Position numbers and translations under genes: made by a program. Of a DNA stretch of 64,000 nt, positions 35,136-46,200 are shown one piece after another. The notes under the pieces were generated by a model that ran no database searches, was not told where the DNA came from, and saw only the letters and a list, made by a program, of their open reading frames with translations. The stretch's first letter is position 1. Every line of letters starts with the position of its first letter. The DNA comes from Formosa agariphila KMM 3901 (GTDB taxonomy: Bacteria > Bacteroidota > Bacteroidia > Flavobacteriales > Flavobacteriaceae): positions 2,267,351-2,331,350 of the forward strand of contig NZ_HG315671.1 of the NCBI RefSeq assembly GCF_000723205.1, read 5' to 3'.

Positions 35136-36365
35136 TTATTTATATAGCAAATATTTTACTCTTCTCTCTTTAAATTCATCTAATCCCAATTGCCAAATCT
35201 CTTTAATAGCACTAGCAGACAATCCGTTTTCTATTTCTTTTTGTAATCTTTTAGTTCCTGCCAATTTCGAAAAAAACGGATTAAAAAAAGAAGCTTTATC
35301 TAATGAAGAGTTATAAGCTGCCATTAACCAATCTAAATTTATAACATTGTATTTTTCTTCATTCATCAAATCCATCCCATAGCATAATTCACCGTTATAT
35401 TTTGGTGTTTTTGAGCCAAAATTTGGTCGTGGTGTAAAACTAAAATCGAAAGGTGAATTTGGAAGCGTAGGCGCTCCAAAAACCTGAAACTGCATTTCTG
35501 TACCTCTTCCACAACTAACTATTGTTCCTTCAAAAAAACAAAGACTTGGATATAAATTAACAGATACTGCATTTGGCAGATTTGGAGAAGGCTTTATAGG
35601 TAAAGCATATTCAGAATCATGTGTATATCCATTTAGCAAAACTACTGTCAAATCACACTGAACCTCATTATTCAACCATTTTTCACCGTTAATCATTTTT
35701 GCATATTCACCAATAGTCATTCCATAAACAACAGGAACAGGGTGCATCCCTACAAAACTTTTAAGTTCCGCTTCAAGTATTGGCCCATCTACATAATGTC
35801 CATTAGGATTTGGTCTGTCTAATACAACTACAGGAATATTCAACTCTGCACAAGCTTCCATTATATAATGTAATGTAGATATATAAGTATAGAAACGCAC
35901 CCCAACATCCTGGATATCGAAAATCATAATATCTATATCTTTTAAATTTTCTTTTGAAGGCTTACTATTTGTCCCATAAAGTGATACAATAGGTAGCCCT
36001 GTTGCAGCATCTACCCCATCAACTATATGCTCACCCGCATCTGCTCTACCACGAAATCCATGTTCTGGTGCAAACACTTTTTTTACATCAATATTTAATA
36101 GCATTAAAGAATCTACTAAATGGATTTACTGAGATTGATTATCTCCTTTAAAAATAACACTCGTTTGATTTGCAGTAACACCTACTTTTTTTCCTTTCAG
36201 TAAAGGTAAATACACATCGGTTTGATTTGCTCCAACACTAATTAACTCCTCTTTATCTTCCAACGCAGTCATCTTCACTTTAGTAACAGCTCTATTTATC
36301 TGTTCAGAATTACCGTTACAAGACAAACATGTAATAATTAAAATTATAAGACTAAAAATCTTCAT
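35136..36365 (-). pseudogene. namZ: DUF1343 / NamZ-type exo-beta-N-acetylmuramidase, interrupted by in-frame TAA
   Basis: A lipoprotein start MKIFSLIILIITCLSCNGNS (lipobox LSC) runs to residue 79, then TAA (36126-36128), then in the same frame IHLVDSL and MLLNIDVKKVFAPEHGFRG continue to 35136. There is no indel: the whole 410-codon frame aligns with the intact 413-residue paralogue at 48545, including FDIQDVGVRFYTY, VLDRPNPNGHYVDGP, MTIGEYAKMINGEKW and CGRGTE. The stop sits where the paralogue has Phe (SFEHLVDSL). A restart at ATG 36104 would give a 322-residue product without signal peptide. Family members (GH171) remove MurNAc from the non-reducing end of peptidoglycan fragments. Conservation past the stop suggests a very recent mutation or a sequencing error. 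Confidence 0.88.
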
Positions 36366-36392
36366 TATTATAAACTTTAATTAAATGAATTT

Positions 36393-38051
36393 TTATTTAA
36401 GTTCACTGTTAATAGATGCCGGCAACTTACCTAATGCTTCTTTTTCTCCTAAAACAATTAGAGCAGAAATACGTTGTGCAACATCTGTATTTTCATAAGA
36501 TACGATAACTCCCTCTATATTCTGAAAATGAATTTCTTTTAAGCTATACTGACTCGCAAAAACGCTTAAAATGACTTGATTATTATTTGCTATTTCCTCT
36601 ATTAACAAGGCTTTTTCAGAATCTATTTTCTTAACATCTCTATAATTTAATCGGTGATAGCTAATTATAACTTTATCGTATTTTTTAAGCTCTTTTAATA
36701 ATTGAGAAGGATTAATATTTGAAACATCAAAAATATTAACATGAAACTTTATTGCATTAAAAAACGAGTCAGAATTACCATCGCCTAATTTTAAGAAAGC
36801 TATTTTTTCGTTGTTATTAGTTTGAATGGGTAAAACTTGTTTTTCATTTTTAATAATTGTTATTGAATTAGTGAGTGCTTCTTCATTTAATAATACATTA
36901 GAATCAGGAGTTAAATCATCTACCAAACCTTCTATTTTAATAGGCTTAAATAGATTTAAATTAGCATTGTACTTAGCTGCTAATATTTTTTTAACAGAAT
37001 GAGCTAAACGTGCCTCTGTTATTTCTTTATTATTATAAGCTTCTACAATTTTAAAAATTCCTTTTGTAGAATTATTAGTAAAAAGTAATACATCATTCCC
37101 TGCTTTAAATGCAGCTAAATCTACATCGCCTGGCTCTTTATAATTCGCTACTCCTTTCATATTTAAAGCATCTGTAAACACTAAGCCTTTATAACTTAAT
37201 TGTCCTTTTAATATGTTGGTAACTATATTATAAGATAATGAAGAAGGCAATCCTTCTTTAGACTCTAAACTCGGAACATTTAAATGTGCTACCATAACAC
37301 CGGCAACCTCTTTTTTAAATAATTCTTTATACGGATAAAACTCTACATTATTTATTTGTTCTTTTGAAAAACTGACTGTAGGTAAAGTTTTATGTGAATC
37401 TTTAGCAGTATCTCCATGACCTGGAAAATGTTTAGCACAAGCTAAAACACCTTCACTTTGCATACCTTTTGTAAATGCCAAAGCCTTACTAGTAACGTTA
37501 AACTTATCTTCTCCAAAAGAACGTACTCCTATAATAGGATTATTAGCATTGGTATTAATATCTACAACGGGAGCAAAATTTAGATGTACACCTAAACGTT
37601 TTGAATTAATTCCTATCTGTTTTCCTATCTGTTCTATTATAGCGTCACCCTGTATTGCTCCTAACGTCATATTATAAGGAAATCCAGATGTACTATCTAA
37701 ACGCATATTTAGTCCCCATTCTGCATCCATGCCTATTAATAATGGTACTTTAGATAACGATTGGTACATGTTTGTTAATTTAGCCTGACGCACAGGACCG
37801 CCTTGAAAAAATATAAGTCCACCAATTCCATTTGTTTTAATTAAATTCTGAATAGAATCTACATGACTTTTAGGTCTATTAGAATATGCTGCCACCATAA
37901 ACAATTGTCCTACTTTTTCCTTTAAAGACATGCTGTTGTAAATACTATCTACCCACTTTTTTTTAGAATTATTAGTTTCAATTTTATAATCATGTGGTAG
38001 AAATCCAAGAGAAAGTAACGCTAGAATTCCTATAGCTAAAATCTTATTCAT
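36393..38051 (-). CDS. nagZ: GH3 beta-N-acetylglucosaminidase, NagZ type, exported
   Basis: 552-residue exo-hexosaminidase of glycoside hydrolase family 3. The NagZ signature KHFPGHGDTAKDSHKTLP (residues ~206-223, with the His/Asp general-acid dyad loop) is intact, and FTDALNMKGVANY near 290 holds the nucleophile Asp region. An N-terminal hydrophobic segment MNKILAIGILALLSLGFLP signals export, so it acts in the periplasm as in Bacillus, not in the cytosol as in E. coli. Residues ~360-552 form the second GH3 C-terminal domain. It overlaps murQ by 8 bp, so the two are coupled. With NamZ it would strip GlcNAc and MurNAc alternately from glycan chains. Confidence 0.92.
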   Translation of the reverse strand: MNKILAIGILALLSLGFLPHDYKIETNNSKKKWVDSIYNSMSLKEKVGQLFMVAAYSNRPKSHVDSIQNLIKTNGIGGLIFFQGGPVRQAKLTNMYQSLSKVPLLIGMDAEWGLNMRLDSTSGFPYNMTLGAIQGDAIIEQIGKQIGINSKRLGVHLNFAPVVDINTNANNPIIGVRSFGEDKFNVTSKALAFTKGMQSEGVLACAKHFPGHGDTAKDSHKTLPTVSFSKEQINNVEFYPYKELFKKEVAGVMVAHLNVPSLESKEGLPSSLSYNIVTNILKGQLSYKGLVFTDALNMKGVANYKEPGDVDLAAFKAGNDVLLFTNNSTKGIFKIVEAYNNKEITEARLAHSVKKILAAKYNANLNLFKPIKIEGLVDDLTPDSNVLLNEEALTNSITIIKNEKQVLPIQTNNNEKIAFLKLGDGNSDSFFNAIKFHVNIFDVSNINPSQLLKELKKYDKVIISYHRLNYRDVKKIDSEKALLIEEIANNNQVILSVFASQYSLKEIHFQNIEGVIVSYENTDVAQRISALIVLGEKEALGKLPASINSELK

Positions 38052-38877
38052 TACTAATTATATTAAATTCATTAATTACATTTCTAACACTTTTATGTTT
38101 AAGTAATAAACTTTTAGCCGTTTTTTCATCAATACCCAATTCATCCACAATCATCTTCACACCTCTTTTTACAAGTTTCTTATTAGATAATTGCATATTA
38201 ACCATCTTGTTTCCTTTTACACGACCAAGCTTAATCATAACCGTTGTAGAAATCATATTTAAGGCTAATTTCTGAGCTGTTCCAGCTTTCATTCTTGTGC
38301 TTCCTGTTATAAATTCCGGACCTACAACTAACTCAATTGGGTAGTCTACCTCTAAAGATAATGGAGAATCTAGATTACAGGTTACACATCCGGTTAAGAT
38401 ATTGTGTTCTTTAGCTTTTTTTACGCCTCCTATTACGTATGGCGTGGTTCCAGACGCTGCAATACCAACAAGCACATCGTTTTCGCTAATATTATATTTT
38501 TTTAAATCTTCCCAAGCTAACTCTGTATCGTCTTCAGCATTTTCTACTGCTTTTCTTAGCGCAAAATCACCACCAGCGATTAGTCCAATAACCCAGTCGT
38601 CTGGCACACCATAAGTTGGCGGGCATTCTGAGGCATCTAAAACACCTAGTCTTCCGCTTGTCCCTGCACCTATATAAAATAAGCGCCCTCCTGCTTTCAT
38701 TTTATCATAAATAACATCTACCAATTTTTCTATAGAAGGCACTGCTTTTTCTAAAGCGTTTGGTACTGTTTTATCCTCCACATTCATATTAGTGAGCAGC
38801 TCATTAGTGCTCATTTTTTCCAAATTATTATAGACTGATTCTTGCTCTGTTGTTAGCTTATTTTTCATGTTCAGCAT
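38044..38877 (-). CDS. murQ: N-acetylmuramic acid 6-phosphate etherase MurQ
   Basis: 277-residue SIS-domain enzyme that cleaves the D-lactyl ether of MurNAc-6-P to give GlcNAc-6-P. The signature GAGTSGRLGVLDASECPPTYG (residues ~70-90) is complete; VGIAASGTTPYVIGGVKKAKE (~135) and GPEFITGSTRMKAGTAQKLALNM (~183-205) follow. It is cytosolic. Either ATG 38877 or the ATG three codons later (38868, MKNKLTTEQE) may be used. It sits between the symporter and nagZ and shares 8 bp with nagZ. Its substrate needs a kinase or PTS, and neither is in this window. Confidence 0.96.
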   Translation of the reverse strand: MLNMKNKLTTEQESVYNNLEKMSTNELLTNMNVEDKTVPNALEKAVPSIEKLVDVIYDKMKAGGRLFYIGAGTSGRLGVLDASECPPTYGVPDDWVIGLIAGGDFALRKAVENAEDDTELAWEDLKKYNISENDVLVGIAASGTTPYVIGGVKKAKEHNILTGCVTCNLDSPLSLEVDYPIELVVGPEFITGSTRMKAGTAQKLALNMISTTVMIKLGRVKGNKMVNMQLSNKKLVKRGVKMIVDELGIDEKTAKSLLLKHKSVRNVINEFNIISNE

Positions 38878-38886
38878 TTTTTCAAT

Positions 38887-40347
38887 TTAATTTATATTTT
38901 TTTTATCTCTATAAAGGATTAAACATATTACTGTTAAAAAAGCATTAACAAAAATGTTCATAAATCCGAAATCGAAATCAAACAAAAGAATAAAATAATG
39001 GTTTAAAAGATAGGTTACCATAGGCATAACTATACATATAAAAGGTACTGCCGTGTCTTTTACTTTTATTTTAGTAAAAATTCCAAACAAATACAGTCCC
39101 AATAACGGACCATATGTATATCCTGCCACTTTAAATATTAGTGATATTACATTTCCTTTACTCTGAGAAAACACCATAATTATTATAAAAACAACTATTG
39201 AAAAACCAAATAACACACGATTTTTCATAATCTTTTTTTCTTTTGAATTCTTATGTTTAATATCTAGAAAGTCATGTGTAAATGAAGTTGTTAAGGCGGT
39301 TAAAGCAGAATCTGCACTTGAAAACGAAGCTGCTGTAATTCCCAAAATAAAACTTAGACTCGCAATTGTCCCAAAATGGTTTAAGGATAACATAGGGAAT
39401 AACGTATCTGTATTAATAAATTTCCCATTCTCTACATCTAGTTCTATTCCAAATTTTTCGGCATACATATACAGCATCACTCCCAATCCTAAAAACAGAA
39501 ATTGTGTAACTGCTAATACCAAACTAAAGGTTAAAATATTGCGCTGTGCTTCTTTCTTATTTTTACAGGTTAACGTTTTCTGCATCATGTTTTGATCCAG
39601 ACCAACCATGGCTACAGCGATTAGAACTCCTGAAATAAACTGCTTAAAAAAGTTACTTCCTGAATTAAAATCCCAATTAAAAATTTTAAAATAGTCATGA
39701 TTAACAACAGCAGAAGTCGTCTCTACCAAATTTAAATTTAAAGCATTTTTTATGACATAAATAGTTACGCCCACAGAGAGTAGCAAGAAAAATGTTTGCA
39801 ACGTATCTGTCCACACAATAGTTTTAATTCCAGATTTATGAGTGTACAACCAGATTAATGCTAGAATAACAAGTACCGTAACGAAGAACGGAATATGAAA
39901 AGCATCAAACACTGCATATTGTAAAATTTTTGCTGCAAGCAACAATCTAAGCGCTGCACCAAATGACTGTGATATTAGAAAAAAAAGCGAACCTGTTTTA
40001 TAAGATTTAATTCCGAATCGCGATTCTAAATACGTATAAATAGATACCAATTTTAAATCGTAATAAATAGGAACAAGCACATACGTTATAAACACATAAC
40101 CAACTACATTCCCGAAAACAAATTGTAAATAATAAAAATAATTAGTCCCTACCATACCTGGAATAGATACAAAGGTCACCCCAGATAGTACGGCTCCAAT
40201 CATTCCGAAAGCAACAACTTGCCATGGTGATTTACGATCTCCTGTATAAAAAGACTCGTCACTTGTATTTTTTGAAACTACATGAGAAATAAGGAGTAAT
40301 ACTCCAAAGTAAGATGCTATAATGAATAAGATAAGTGTTGCGCTCAT
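38887..40347 (-). CDS. Sodium:solute symporter (SSS family), candidate MurNAc/amino-sugar importer
   Basis: 486-residue inner-membrane transporter with about 13 hydrophobic segments by eye. SSS features: DESFYTGDRKSPWQVVAFGMIGAVLSGVTFVSIPG near the N-terminus, GIKTIVWTDTLQTF (~residue 173), VAMVGLDQNMMQKTLTCKNKKEAQRNIL (~245-272) and FSSADSALTALTTSFTHDFLD (~345-365), with the Ser/Thr-rich Na site. It is 9 bp upstream of murQ. In Tannerella forsythia a symporter of this superfamily (MurT) is linked to MurNAc kinase and MurQ, so MurNAc uptake is a reasonable inference; sequence alone cannot fix the substrate. Confidence 0.87.
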   Translation of the reverse strand: MSATLILFIIASYFGVLLLISHVVSKNTSDESFYTGDRKSPWQVVAFGMIGAVLSGVTFVSIPGMVGTNYFYYLQFVFGNVVGYVFITYVLVPIYYDLKLVSIYTYLESRFGIKSYKTGSLFFLISQSFGAALRLLLAAKILQYAVFDAFHIPFFVTVLVILALIWLYTHKSGIKTIVWTDTLQTFFLLLSVGVTIYVIKNALNLNLVETTSAVVNHDYFKIFNWDFNSGSNFFKQFISGVLIAVAMVGLDQNMMQKTLTCKNKKEAQRNILTFSLVLAVTQFLFLGLGVMLYMYAEKFGIELDVENGKFINTDTLFPMLSLNHFGTIASLSFILGITAASFSSADSALTALTTSFTHDFLDIKHKNSKEKKIMKNRVLFGFSIVVFIIIMVFSQSKGNVISLIFKVAGYTYGPLLGLYLFGIFTKIKVKDTAVPFICIVMPMVTYLLNHYFILLFDFDFGFMNIFVNAFLTVICLILYRDKKNIN

Positions 40348-40376
40348 TTATATTTTTTACTATTTATTTTATATTC

Positions 40377-41564
40377 TTAATATATTTTAACTTCATTAAC
40401 CTGAGAGCTGTATTCATTTAATATTTCAAAATCATCAAGAGATTCAATACTAGAATTACTTTCAACCCAATGCCTCAAAGCATCCGTACCATTAATTATA
40501 TCTATTGGTTTTTGATGATAATTATATTCAAAAGGTGGGTCTTTCCAAGCAAAACTACCCCCTAGGTACTGATATAATTCTCTTAGTATAAATTGCCCTA
40601 CCCGCCAAGGTTTATATGTTTTTCTATCAGTTATAAGAAGTTGAAAACCACCACAAACATGGTTTTTATATTTATCGAAGGTTGGTAAAAATGTCATTGG
40701 ACGTAATACAAATCCTTTTAATTTTGATTCTGTAATACGATCGAATAATCTATCATTATAAAACATATAAGGGTCTATTTTTGGAATCCCAAAAACCTCC
40801 AAAGGCTGTGTTGTTCCTCTCCCTTCACTTAATATAGTACCTTCAATCGCTACAATAGCAGGAAAAGTAAGCGCACTTTGTGACCTTGCTAAATTTGGAG
40901 AAGGCAAAATCCATGGTAATTTTGTATCTTCAAAATACATGTTACGATTCCAATTTTTCATTTTCACAACTTTTAATTGTGATTTCTCTTTAGTCCAAAA
41001 TTCTTGATGCATTAATGCCAACTCTCCTATAGTCAATCCATGACGAACAGGAATTTTATGCCTACCTATAAAAGATTCAAATTTTAAGTCTAAAATATTA
41101 CCTTCTATATCTACACCGTTTATTGGATTTGGCCTGTCTAAAACGACTACCTGAATATCTTTTCTACTGCATTTTTCTAATAAAAGAGTAAGTGTATAGA
41201 TATAAGTATACATTCTACACCCGACATCTTGTAAATCCACGAAAATATGATCTATACCTTCTAGCATTTCATCTGTTGGGATACGCGTTTCAGAATATAA
41301 AGAGTAAATGGGTATCTTAAAAAACGGATGTATATAATGATTCGTTTCTATCATATTATCTTGTGCATCTGTAGAAAACCCATGTTGTGGACCAAATAGT
41401 TTAACCAACCTAGTACCAAAAATTTCTTTAAACTTTAAAGCTGCATGAGTACAAGCTGAATCTATAGAAGCATTATGACAAAGTAGAGCTACATTTCCAG
41501 TGAATGATTCGTATAATTCCCGATGGTTTACAAGAACATCTAAACCTGTTATAACTTTTTTCAA
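40377..41564 (-). CDS. DUF1343 (NamZ-like) protein without signal peptide
   Basis: 395 residues starting MKKVITGLDVLVNHRELY, with no signal or lipobox, hence probably cytosolic, unlike its two paralogues at 35136 and 48545. The family core is present: LFGPQHGFSTDAQDNM (PxHGF), FVDLQDVGCRMYTYIYT, VVVLDRPNPINGVDIEGN, RHGLTIGELALMHQEFW, SPNLARSQSALTFPAIVAIEGTILSEGRGTTQPLEVFG. Sequence is clearly divergent from the paralogues (for example GRGTTQPLE versus GRGTE). It could hydrolyse MurNAc-containing disaccharides after uptake, or act on another sugar. It follows susD after a terminator hairpin and precedes the symporter by 29 bp. Confidence 0.85.
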   Translation of the reverse strand: MKKVITGLDVLVNHRELYESFTGNVALLCHNASIDSACTHAALKFKEIFGTRLVKLFGPQHGFSTDAQDNMIETNHYIHPFFKIPIYSLYSETRIPTDEMLEGIDHIFVDLQDVGCRMYTYIYTLTLLLEKCSRKDIQVVVLDRPNPINGVDIEGNILDLKFESFIGRHKIPVRHGLTIGELALMHQEFWTKEKSQLKVVKMKNWNRNMYFEDTKLPWILPSPNLARSQSALTFPAIVAIEGTILSEGRGTTQPLEVFGIPKIDPYMFYNDRLFDRITESKLKGFVLRPMTFLPTFDKYKNHVCGGFQLLITDRKTYKPWRVGQFILRELYQYLGGSFAWKDPPFEYNYHQKPIDIINGTDALRHWVESNSSIESLDDFEILNEYSSQVNEVKIY

Positions 41565-41589
41565 AACGATACATTAAATTACAAATACT

Positions 41590-41629
41590 AAAAAAAAGAG
41601 GTGAGTAAAGAAATAAACTTATCTCACCC
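41590..41629 (-). terminator. Terminator hairpin after susD
   Basis: On the minus strand GGTGAG (41628-41623) pairs with CTCACC (41605-41600), with partial pairing of ATAAG/CTTTA inside, then a run of seven or more T down to 41590. It lies 90 bp after the susD stop, so it would make downstream genes less expressed than susCD, a common arrangement in Sus-like operons. Confidence 0.7.
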
Positions 41630-41718
41630 CTGCTATCAACTTCAAAACAATTCAAAAAAATGAATATTATTTTACTTCTAATCAATACTAAAAGAACATA
41701 ATAATATAAAATCTAATT

Positions 41719-43206
41719 TTATTCAACATCCCACCACATTCTAGTTAAAAGCCCATCTGGACCTTGCTGCTCTATAGCTAATGCTACATTTTCAGGGTTA
41801 TTTAATTTTTCTGAAGATGGGTATATAAACCTTCTAGGTAAATTTCCTCCTGTAAGCGTTGCCGCAACATCTGCAGGCACTAATTCTGGATAACCTGATC
41901 TCTTCCAATTTGAGAATGTTTCTAAACCATTTCCAAATGTAGCTACCCAATACTGCTCGTTTATCATTTTCAAAGCCTGAGAAGCCTCAAAAGGATTAGC
42001 TACCAAATAATCATTTATTTGTTCTGGCGCTATATAACCTCCATCTCCATATAAGGATAAATATTCCATTGCAGCAATTACTCCATTGTTATAATGTTCT
42101 TCAACATCTCCTCCAGCTAATCCCCAACGTTCTGCTGCCTCAGCTAACATAAATTCTACTTCAGCATAAGTTTGAAAAAAATATGGAGCATCATAAACTA
42201 CCACTCCTGATCCACCAAAAATATTAATGTTTGGTTTTGAATTGGTTGGAATTCCTGCTGCTTCATTTATATCTTGACCAAATTGAAGCTCCGGATCTGT
42301 ATTTCCATCTACTGTAGAACACAATACAGAAACTCGTGGATCATTTCTATCTTTCATAAAATCTAAAAAAGTTTTAGAAATTTTTATTTGATTAACCCCT
42401 CTTGAAGTAAAACTCTTAGTTAACGGATTAACATTAGGTCCTCCATCATTTGCTGAATTTTCATATTTAGTGAATGCTATATCATCATTACTAGTCATAA
42501 CTCCACCACTAATAGCTTTAGAAGCCCATGATTCTGAAGCAGAATTATCTACTTTTACCATACGCATTGCCAAACGTAACATTAAAGAATTAGCAAATTT
42601 TTGCCATTTAAAATTATCTCCAGCAAATAATAAATCTGCAGATCCGTAAGAATTTGATCCAGCTGTTTCTAAAGTTAAAGCAGAAGCTTCTAAGGTTGCT
42701 AACATATCAAGATAGATATCACTTTGTTTGTCATATTTAGGAAACCGTATACCATTTAAAAAACCTAAACCGGCTTCTGTATATGGAATATCTCCATAAA
42801 GGTCTGTTATTCTACTAAATATTAAGACTTTTTGTATTCTTGCAATAGCCAAATCTGCAATTGCAGTTGGGTCCTCACTCGATTCTAATTGCGCTTCTAA
42901 ATCAATGATGTTTTTTACAGTATTAGAAAACTGTTCTTCAAAAAATTGATGTGTATTTCCCTCTTGGTATAGGAATGACACATATGAAGTATCATTAAGA
43001 TGTTGAATATTCTGCATTAAATGGATTACATTCCAAAATAAGCAAGCAACATAATTACTACCTCCTGTATACAACTGAATAAATGTTAATTTCGTTGCTG
43101 GTTCAAGCTGCGTAGGCTTAGTTGGATTTACATTAAGTTCTTCATAGCCTTTATCGCAAGATCCCAATGACAAAACTAGTACTGTTATAATTATTAATTT
43201 TTTCAT
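41719..43206 (-). CDS. SusD/RagB-family outer-membrane lipoprotein
   Basis: 495-residue glycan-binding lipoprotein that caps a SusC barrel. Lipobox: MKKLIIITVLVLSLGSCDKGYEELN, with the SusD-typical N-terminal NVNPTKPTQL. Typical later elements are KYDKQSDIYLDMLATLEA, LLFAGDNFKWQKFANSLMLRLAMRMV, PYFFQTYAEVEFMLAEAAERWG and QALKMINEQYWVATFGNGLETFSNWKRSGYPEL, matching the SusD-like_2 branch. 12 bp after susC. In context it would bind peptidoglycan fragments or chitooligosaccharide-like amino-sugar oligomers; ligand not provable here. Confidence 0.94.
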   Translation of the reverse strand: MKKLIIITVLVLSLGSCDKGYEELNVNPTKPTQLEPATKLTFIQLYTGGSNYVACLFWNVIHLMQNIQHLNDTSYVSFLYQEGNTHQFFEEQFSNTVKNIIDLEAQLESSEDPTAIADLAIARIQKVLIFSRITDLYGDIPYTEAGLGFLNGIRFPKYDKQSDIYLDMLATLEASALTLETAGSNSYGSADLLFAGDNFKWQKFANSLMLRLAMRMVKVDNSASESWASKAISGGVMTSNDDIAFTKYENSANDGGPNVNPLTKSFTSRGVNQIKISKTFLDFMKDRNDPRVSVLCSTVDGNTDPELQFGQDINEAAGIPTNSKPNINIFGGSGVVVYDAPYFFQTYAEVEFMLAEAAERWGLAGGDVEEHYNNGVIAAMEYLSLYGDGGYIAPEQINDYLVANPFEASQALKMINEQYWVATFGNGLETFSNWKRSGYPELVPADVAATLTGGNLPRRFIYPSSEKLNNPENVALAIEQQGPDGLLTRMWWDVE

Positions 43207-43218
43207 CTTATATTATTT

Positions 43219-46200
43219 TTAAAATTTAAAATTCATTGAAAAACCATAACTTTTCGTTGACGGCACTCCGAATCGTTCTATACCTTGTGAATTAAGATTG
43301 TTTAATGAAGCTTCTGGATCTACATTATCAATTGCTCTATAAAAGAAAAACAAGTTTCTAGCAATTAATGAGATTCTAATATCATTAATAAAAATCTTAT
43401 CTAAAGCCTTCTTTGGGAAGTTATATGACAAACTTAATTCTCTGAACTTTACAAAATCTGTACTATACACAAACTCTTCTGATATACCTGAACTCTCTGC
43501 TGCAATAAGACCATAATAAGTTCGTAAATTCTCTGGAGCTACTGTTGTAGTGAATGCTTCACCTGTAGCATCATCTATTCCAGATACAACCAAGCCAGTT
43601 TCTCGCCCTTCCAAAGTTTTTTCATGTAATCCTCTAATCATTAACTCTCTGTTTGTACCAGAGTGTACACTTCCACCATATTTGGCATCTATTAAGAATC
43701 CTAGTGATACACTTTTGTATCTAAAGGTGTTTGAAAAACCAAATGTATATGGTGCCACACCTTCTCCTAGTATTTTATATTCTCCTTGAATTGGTTTAGG
43801 TATTGTGCTATTAACATCATACATAATATTACCATCTTCATCTCGCTTATAAGAAGACCCATAAATTACCCCGTAGCGCTCACCTACTATATGAGAAATA
43901 ATTGCGGTTCTTGATCTCGTCTCACTACCATCAACATTAATTGGAGTATTCTCATCGTCAGTATGAACGATTTCACTATCATTAAAACTAAAATTAAAAG
44001 ATGTATTCCAAGAAAAATCATCTGTATATATCGGCGTACCACCTATTAGTAATTCAATTCCTTTGTTCTGTAACTCCCCAATATTAAGTACAGACGATGT
44101 AAATCCTGAAGATTGAGAAGCAGAAGCCTCTACAATATCATTTTGCGTTTTATTTTGATAATAAGCAACATCAAGGTTTAATCTATTACTAAAGAAACGT
44201 GTCTCAAATCCAACTTCTATTTCATCTTTTTGAAAAGGCACTAAATCTGGATTAGGAATAGAATTCCCATTTAATTGACCGAACGATTGCCCTTGAAAAG
44301 ATCCTGTAATAGCATAATCTAAATTTAAAGAGTAAGCATCACTTGCTCCACCTGCTACCTGTGCATAACTTGCTCTTAATTTTATATAATTAATAGCCTC
44401 AGGCATTTCAAAAGCCTCACTAATCAATAAACTACCACTTAAAGACCAATAGAAATCATTATTTGGTGTTGTTTTACCAGGGTATGACAATGTTGAAAAC
44501 CAGTCATTTCTACCTGTAAATGTTAGATATAAAAAGTTATCATAATCAAACTCAAAAGAACCATATATAGAACTCATTTTTGTTTTATAATAACTATTAT
44601 CAGGCTCTGGCAGTGTGGTATTATTTATATCCTCTAAACCAATTACAACAAATTCTCTACCTGTAGCACTTAGTCCTTCAAAACTATTAGTTCTTGTATT
44701 TGTCCCAATAATACTATTGGTTGAAATCTTACCTGTTAACGTTTTTTGTATTCCTAACATTATATCTGCATCAAACAACGAGTAAGTAAATTTACTTTGG
44801 GTTAACTCTCCTGTGGGACGATAAGCCGTACCATAAGGCGTAACTTTCTTTCTAGATAAATCATAAGTATCTATACCTGCTCTACCTGTAGCGTACAACC
44901 AATCTGTAAAATCGTATCTCAGAGTTGTAGAAGCTGTTAATCTATTTTTTTTATCATCTGAATTAAAGTTGTTCACTACCCAATATGGATTTTGAATAAA
45001 CTGACTCGGCTGAAACAAGAGTTCGGTACCCTCTTCATTTATCCCAGGTTTTAAATCGTTAATATCTAAACTAGTAGGTAAAACATATGCTACAGTATTC
45101 GCATTACCAGGAGTATCACCTAGATTAATTCGATTATGAACTTTTTCTATAACATATTTTGCATTCACCGTAGATTTTAATTTTGGAGTAATATCTGAAG
45201 AAACATTTAACCCAAAAGACTTTCTATTCAATGTAGATTCTGGAAAAATATCTTTATTTTCTAAATTTGAAAAAGACAAACGATAGTTATATGATTCTCC
45301 TCCTTTAGATACAGCAACAGAGTTAACAGCCGTCGAACCAGTATCATAAAACTTATCTAAATTATTTCCGGTATAAGAATATGGTCTTTTAACCCCATCC
45401 CAATTATAGACTAACGAACCATCCATTTTAGCCCCCCATGATAATAAAGAATTGGTAAAAGCTTCATCGGTAGCTAAAGCTGAATCAGCAATTTCAACAG
45501 CATTTCCATTATCATCATATTCATGCCCTGGTTTTAAATTATTCGTACCTGCTCCATAAATAGTTTGAAAATTTTGTAAATCAGTGTTAATTTCATCAAA
45601 CATATATGAAGTAGAATATTCAATACCAAAACCCTGACTTCCTTTACCTGATTTGGTAGTAATCATAATTACACCATTAGATGCTAAAGAACCATAAAGT
45701 GCAGCTGCAGAACTTCCTTTTAAAACAGAAACTGATGCAATATCATCAGGATTAATTGAAGATATATCATCCCCTCCATCTCCTGAACCAGTATTGGTAG
45801 CACCAACTACGGACCCATTTGTATTGTTAATAATAGGCACTCCATCTACAACATAAAGTGGTTGATTGTTCCCTGTTAATGAACTAGCTCCTCGAATAAC
45901 AACTCTACTCGACCCAGACGCACCAGAACTACTGGTAGAAATATTCACACCTGCAACCCTACCTTGCAAAGAATTCACTGCACTAGTAGTTTTTACTTGG
46001 GACATTTCGTCTCCATCAACCTCTGTCAATGAATACCCTAAGGCTTTAGATTCCCTTTTAATACCTAATGCTGTTACGACCACCTCATCTAGACTCGTAG
46101 CATCTTCTTCTAAAGATACATTTACAACCTGAGTTCCACCATTTAAAACAATCGAGACCATTTTAAAACCAAGTGAACTAAAGACTAATGATTTACCTGC

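Noticed and set aside
36104-36365. Recoding or read-through of the TAA in the first NamZ gene
   Set aside because: TAA is not a selenocysteine or pyrrolysine codon, and no recoding signal is visible; mutation or sequencing error is simpler.
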